IMG/VR virus record: IMGVR_UViG_3300032086_004785 | Location: 1-37,719 of that record | Origin: a virus | Direction: 5' to 3' (one strand) | Length of the DNA: 37,719 nt | Part shown: one piece after another, positions 35,398-37,719 of the stretch | How positions within the stretch are numbered: position 1 is the stretch's first letter | How the letters are laid out: each line of letters starts with the position of its first letter | The notes under the pieces: generated by a model | The model's database searches: none | Told to the model about the DNA's origin: nothing | What the model saw: only the letters and a program-made list of their open reading frames with translations | Position numbers and translations under genes: made by a program

Positions 35398-36600
35398 ATG
35401 GCTTTACACAAATTTGGACCAAACGATCTTTTTGTCAGCGCAATAAAAGCCTATCCTAAAGTTAATTTCTTTATTTATTCTGGTTCTTATTATTACAATT
35501 ATCAAACAGCGCAGTCTGGCACTTGGTCTGACCCTGTAAAAAATGTTCCTGTTGGTAATATTAGCCTTTATGAACTTAATATTGATAGACCTTCAGACAA
35601 TCTTATTTATCCTTTTGTTACAAAGAACAGTAGTTTAGATGTCTTTAGCACAGTAAGTACTGATTCTTATATGGGTTTTAACTACGGCGATGTTATTAGT
35701 GGAAGTTATCCTCTTTCTGCTACTATTGATAGAAGGTTTTATCTAGAATACACAGGCGATCTGCCAATCCCTTCTACAAATGTGACTTATCGCCCTCACA
35801 TAATGGCGCTTAAAAATACCACAAATGATTATATGAGATTGAGCCCCCATTATGAATATTCTGCATCTCAAGATAATCCACTGGGAGGTTGGAATAAAGA
35901 TAATCAAATGATCACGATGATAAGTATTCCATCCATTTTTTATGGATCATCAATAAAAAAAGGCTCAGTTGATTTAAAATTCTATACAACAGGTACATTG
36001 GCAGGTCAATTAACAGACTATTATAAAAACGGAGAACTTATACAGTTTTCAGGAGCAGTATCAACTAATGATGGCAAATGTGCTGGCGTCGTTCTTTATG
36101 ACCAAGGAGTTATTTTATTAACAGGCTCTTGGACTATTTCTGGTCATACTGAAGAATATCGAGGAGGTGCTACAGCTTATAATCCTGCTTGGGTTTATTT
36201 TGGAGCTTCCGGCACAGCAGCAACTGGCTATCTTAGACAATCAAGCTTTACTATGGATTTTAAAGGAACGCAAACTGTACCAACCATTACCATGTTAGCT
36301 CATGCTCCTAAAAATACTTTAAATAATTCTTCTAATCCTACTTTTGTACAAAGCAGTTCACTAGCAAATACTGTCTTTACATCCTCCGCTATTTACGAGG
36401 AATATGATAAAAATTTAGTTAAAAACATTGTAAAAAGCCCTTATAATAACTACACTGCAAGCTTTCAACGTGAGACGTACATATCAGAGATTGGAATATA
36501 TGATGACGATAAGAACTTAATTGCCATTGCCAAGCTTGCTACTCCAATTAAAAAAACTGAAGAAAGAGATTTTACGTTCAAGTTAAAGGTAGACATTTGA
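35398..36600 (+). CDS. Virion structural protein, paralogue B (shared C-terminal domain)
   Basis: A 400-aa protein of nearly the same length as its upstream neighbour. Matching motifs are SSIKKGSVDLKFYT, GVVLYDQGVILLTGSW and the end YISEIGIYDDDKNLIAIAKL, then P-I-K-K-T-E and a basic final strand. The N-terminal 150 residues differ from paralogue A. The two genes therefore look like an old tandem duplication or two proteins with a common attachment domain and different outer parts. No strong ribosome site is seen 10 bases after the previous stop. Its TGA overlaps the TTG start of the resolvase gene. Confidence 0.72.
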   Translation: MALHKFGPNDLFVSAIKAYPKVNFFIYSGSYYYNYQTAQSGTWSDPVKNVPVGNISLYELNIDRPSDNLIYPFVTKNSSLDVFSTVSTDSYMGFNYGDVISGSYPLSATIDRRFYLEYTGDLPIPSTNVTYRPHIMALKNTTNDYMRLSPHYEYSASQDNPLGGWNKDNQMITMISIPSIFYGSSIKKGSVDLKFYTTGTLAGQLTDYYKNGELIQFSGAVSTNDGKCAGVVLYDQGVILLTGSWTISGHTEEYRGGATAYNPAWVYFGASGTAATGYLRQSSFTMDFKGTQTVPTITMLAHAPKNTLNNSSNPTFVQSSSLANTVFTSSAIYEEYDKNLVKNIVKSPYNNYTASFQRETYISEIGIYDDDKNLIAIAKLATPIKKTEERDFTFKLKVDI

Positions 36601-37130
36601 TTTTAGGTTTAGATGTAAGCACAAGCATTACAGGAATAACAATACTTGAAAAAGATGGAACTCTTGTTTATAATGATTGTTGGGACACAAGAAAATTTAA
36701 AAGTTTTTTTGAGAAGGTAGAATACGTTGAGCAGCAAATTAATAACCTTAATAAACTTTACGGAAAATTCGAAAGAGTATTTATCGAAGAATCTTTACAG
36801 ACTTTCAGATCTGGATTCTCCTCCGCAAAAACTTTGTCAACTCTCGCTCGTTTTAATGGCGTTGTTTCATGGCTTGTATATAGAATACTCAAGAAACAAC
36901 CAGAATACTTAGCAGCCACATCAGCAAGAAAACTATGCGGTATTAAAGTTCCAAAAGGAACTAAAGCAAAACAAGTTGTTATTCAGTATATTCTAGATAA
37001 TGTCCCAGAAATCAAAATAGAATACACAAAGCAAGACAACATCAAGCCTCATTGCTATGATAAGGCAGATAGTTGGGTTATTGCTAAAGCAGGGCTTATA
37101 CAATGTCAACAGGAAGAAAAACTTGAATAA
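36597..37130 (+). CDS. RuvC-like Holliday-junction resolvase
   Basis: A 177-aa protein, about the length of bacterial RuvC (173 aa). It has the RNase H-fold acidic residues in RuvC order: Asp6 in ILGLDVSTSITG, Glu64 in VFIEESLQTF, and Asp155 and Asp158 in HCYDKADSWVIAKAG. The start must be TTG 36597, which overlaps the upstream TGA (TTGA); AAAGGT at 36585-36590 is the ribosome site. No ATG could give an intact first motif. In phages such resolvases debranch replication products before packaging, the job of T4 endonuclease VII (gp49). Finding it in the late structural operon suits that timing. Confidence 0.85.
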   Translation: MILGLDVSTSITGITILEKDGTLVYNDCWDTRKFKSFFEKVEYVEQQINNLNKLYGKFERVFIEESLQTFRSGFSSAKTLSTLARFNGVVSWLVYRILKKQPEYLAATSARKLCGIKVPKGTKAKQVVIQYILDNVPEIKIEYTKQDNIKPHCYDKADSWVIAKAGLIQCQQEEKLE

Positions 37131-37138
37131 AATACATT

Positions 37139-37400
37139 GGTGCTTATATTCTATATAAGATAAGGAGTGAGGCGGTATTACGCAGGGTTCTACTGAGATG
37201 ATATACGACCCAGACCAAGAAATAAGAGTCTTAAAAGGGAATACTTGGTCGCTTGCAGGTGAAAATCCTGCCATTCCTTCAAATGAAGATACCCCGATTG
37301 TAAGGATGAAGCGGGAGAGGGATAAACTCCATGATTGCTAATCTGCGGGTGGGACTGGAAACAGTCAGTTAGGTGGGTTGGTTGCCTAACACCTTTTTAG
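37139..37400 (+). promoter_or_regulatory. Structured RNA leader, cobalamin-riboswitch-like
   Basis: The 281-bp gap between the resolvase gene and the last gene is densely structured. In order it contains GGTGC (37139-37143), a 7-bp hairpin (37143-37159), TTAAAAGGGAA (37231-37241), a stem with seven-base loop GCAGG-TGAAAAT-CCTGC (37255-37271), CCCCGATTGTAAGGATGAAGC (from 37292), CTCCATG (37327-37333), GGTGGGA (37348-37354) and a GACTG-GAAA-CAGTC hairpin (37353-37366). These blocks follow the order of the cobalamin riboswitch core ('TTAAAAGGGAA', 'GGTGaaAATCC', 'CCCCGC..CTGTaA', 'CCAcTG', 'GGTGGGAAgg'). Deviations are an enlarged P4 and a weak match to the canonical Thr/Cys-Ala-type 'CCACTG' box. 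A GGG/CCC helix (37237-37239 with 37292-37294) and TACTT/AAGATA would form that larger P4. Another structured RNA class remains possible. Confidence 0.42.
37368..37398 (+). terminator. Terminator-like hairpin ending the structured leader
   Basis: GTTAGG (37368-37373) pairs with CCTAAC (37385-37390) around an 11-base loop, followed after ACC by five T residues (37394-37398). It lies just before the ribosome site AGGAGAG and ATG 37412. This is the position expected for a riboswitch expression platform that stops or releases transcription. AGGTG 37371-37375 with CACCT 37390-37394 is an overlapping alternative pairing. Confidence 0.45.
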
Positions 37401-37405
37401 GAGAG
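37399..37405 (+). promoter_or_regulatory. Ribosome binding site AGGAGAG
   Basis: AGGAGAG lies 6 bases before ATG 37412 and immediately follows the T-run of the hairpin at 37368-37398. It supports the chosen start of the last gene and places its translation under possible control of the leader fold. Confidence 0.6.
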
Positions 37406-37411
37406 AAGAAA

Positions 37412-37719
37412 ATGAGTTGTCCAAGATACGTTGTAGAAATCAAACTCTATGGAACAGATTGCAGATACACTTGGAAAATGAAGACAAGAGTTGGAGATCA
37501 TAAAGGCTTTCAAAAAGAAATGGAAGTGTTAGCAGAACGTGGTGAATTTGAAAGAATCTCCGAAGGCTTCGTAAAACACAATGGCGGGTTAGCGAAGATA
37601 GAAAGAGAATGGTTCAAGAAAGTCGCAGAACAGAAAGAAATAAACAAGATGGTCGATGAAGTTGAATCTGCCGCTGTTAAAGCAGCACATAAAGTAATGG
37701 AACAATACAGCGAAGCATT
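37412..37719 (+). CDS. Unknown protein, N-terminal part (runs off the window)
   Basis: The frame is open from ATG 37412 to the end of the window, giving at least 102 residues starting MSCPRYVVEIKLYGTDCRYT. The first 40 residues look like a small beta-rich unit with two Cys (positions 3 and 17). The rest is charged and helical (ERISEGFVKHNGGLAKIERE, then 'DEVESAAVKAAHKVMEQY'). A good ribosome site precedes it. No family is recognised, so the gene gives no independent support for cobalamin control. It is the first gene downstream of the structured leader and hence its presumed target. Confidence 0.7.
   Translation, partial: MSCPRYVVEIKLYGTDCRYTWKMKTRVGDHKGFQKEMEVLAERGEFERISEGFVKHNGGLAKIEREWFKKVAEQKEINKMVDEVESAAVKAAHKVMEQYSEA

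Noticed and set aside
16370-36600. In-frame neighbours as a general sign of gene splitting
   Set aside because: Only 5 of about 17 junctions are in frame, which is what chance gives; only the junctions at 21779 and 30388 have other reasons to be looked at.
37171-37260. TPP riboswitch, suggested by CTGAGATG and ACCC near 37192-37210
   Set aside because: The GGGGTGC opening and the paired 'CCTGATCTGG...CCAGCGTAGGGAA' half are not present; only the short CTGAGA match supports it.
37250-37275. A tRNA, suggested by the T-arm-like stem GCAGG-TGAAAAT-CCTGC
   Set aside because: No acceptor stem, anticodon arm or D arm fits in the preceding 60 bases, and the loop lacks the usual TTC. A T-loop is also a normal part of cobalamin-type RNAs.

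Overview
The window looks like a late structural (baseplate and virion) region of a large tailed phage with a contractile, T4-like tail. The DNA is AT-rich, and all supported genes lie on the + strand, packed with stop/start overlaps or gaps of a few bases. The recognisable anchors are a T4 gp55-like late sigma factor, a gp5-like hub/spike protein carrying a cell-wall amidase domain, a GPW/gp25 baseplate wedge protein, a gp6/Baseplate_J wedge protein and a RuvC-like resolvase. The style of the structural genes (very long Ser/Gly/Thr-rich proteins, phrases such as FVGLN, GPYGWPTWKQIR and LTQYGKRMLSKG) is what I associate with uncultured marine T4-like myoviruses. That is an inference from recall, and the host cannot be read from this window.

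Layout. 1-1450: the end of an unknown gene, a small two-helix membrane protein, the late sigma factor and a 100-aa coiled-coil protein. 1450-12571: the central-spike region, with a 1022-aa hub/amidase protein, a 315-aa spike-like protein and a giant 2362-aa helical protein of unknown function. 12639-14838: the baseplate wedge pair gp25 and gp6. 14835-33159: six large virion proteins (510, 1803, 1281, 345, 1233 and 922 aa). They include DNRLRE/CBM96-like, LamG-like and MAM-like binding domains and Gly-rich tails. 33234-36600: three medium virion proteins, two of which share a C-terminal domain. 36597-37130: the RuvC-like resolvase, started by TTG inside the stop of the previous gene. 37131-37411: the only sizeable non-coding stretch (281 bp), holding a strongly structured RNA leader whose ordered sequence blocks resemble a cobalamin riboswitch, then a terminator-like hairpin and a good ribosome binding site. 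37412-37719: the start of an unknown gene that continues beyond the window.

How the genes fit together. A late sigma factor would drive expression of the structural block. The hub/amidase and spike would puncture the envelope and cut peptidoglycan, gp25 and gp6 would build the baseplate wedges, and the large lectin-like proteins would form the outer baseplate, fibres or surface decorations. The resolvase would clear branched DNA before packaging. The most unusual items are the riboswitch-like leader, the MAM-like domain in a virion protein, the 2362-aa protein of unknown role, and two pairs of virion proteins that share a terminal domain. No tRNA, CRISPR array, insertion sequence or integrase was seen, and no gene on the - strand could be supported.
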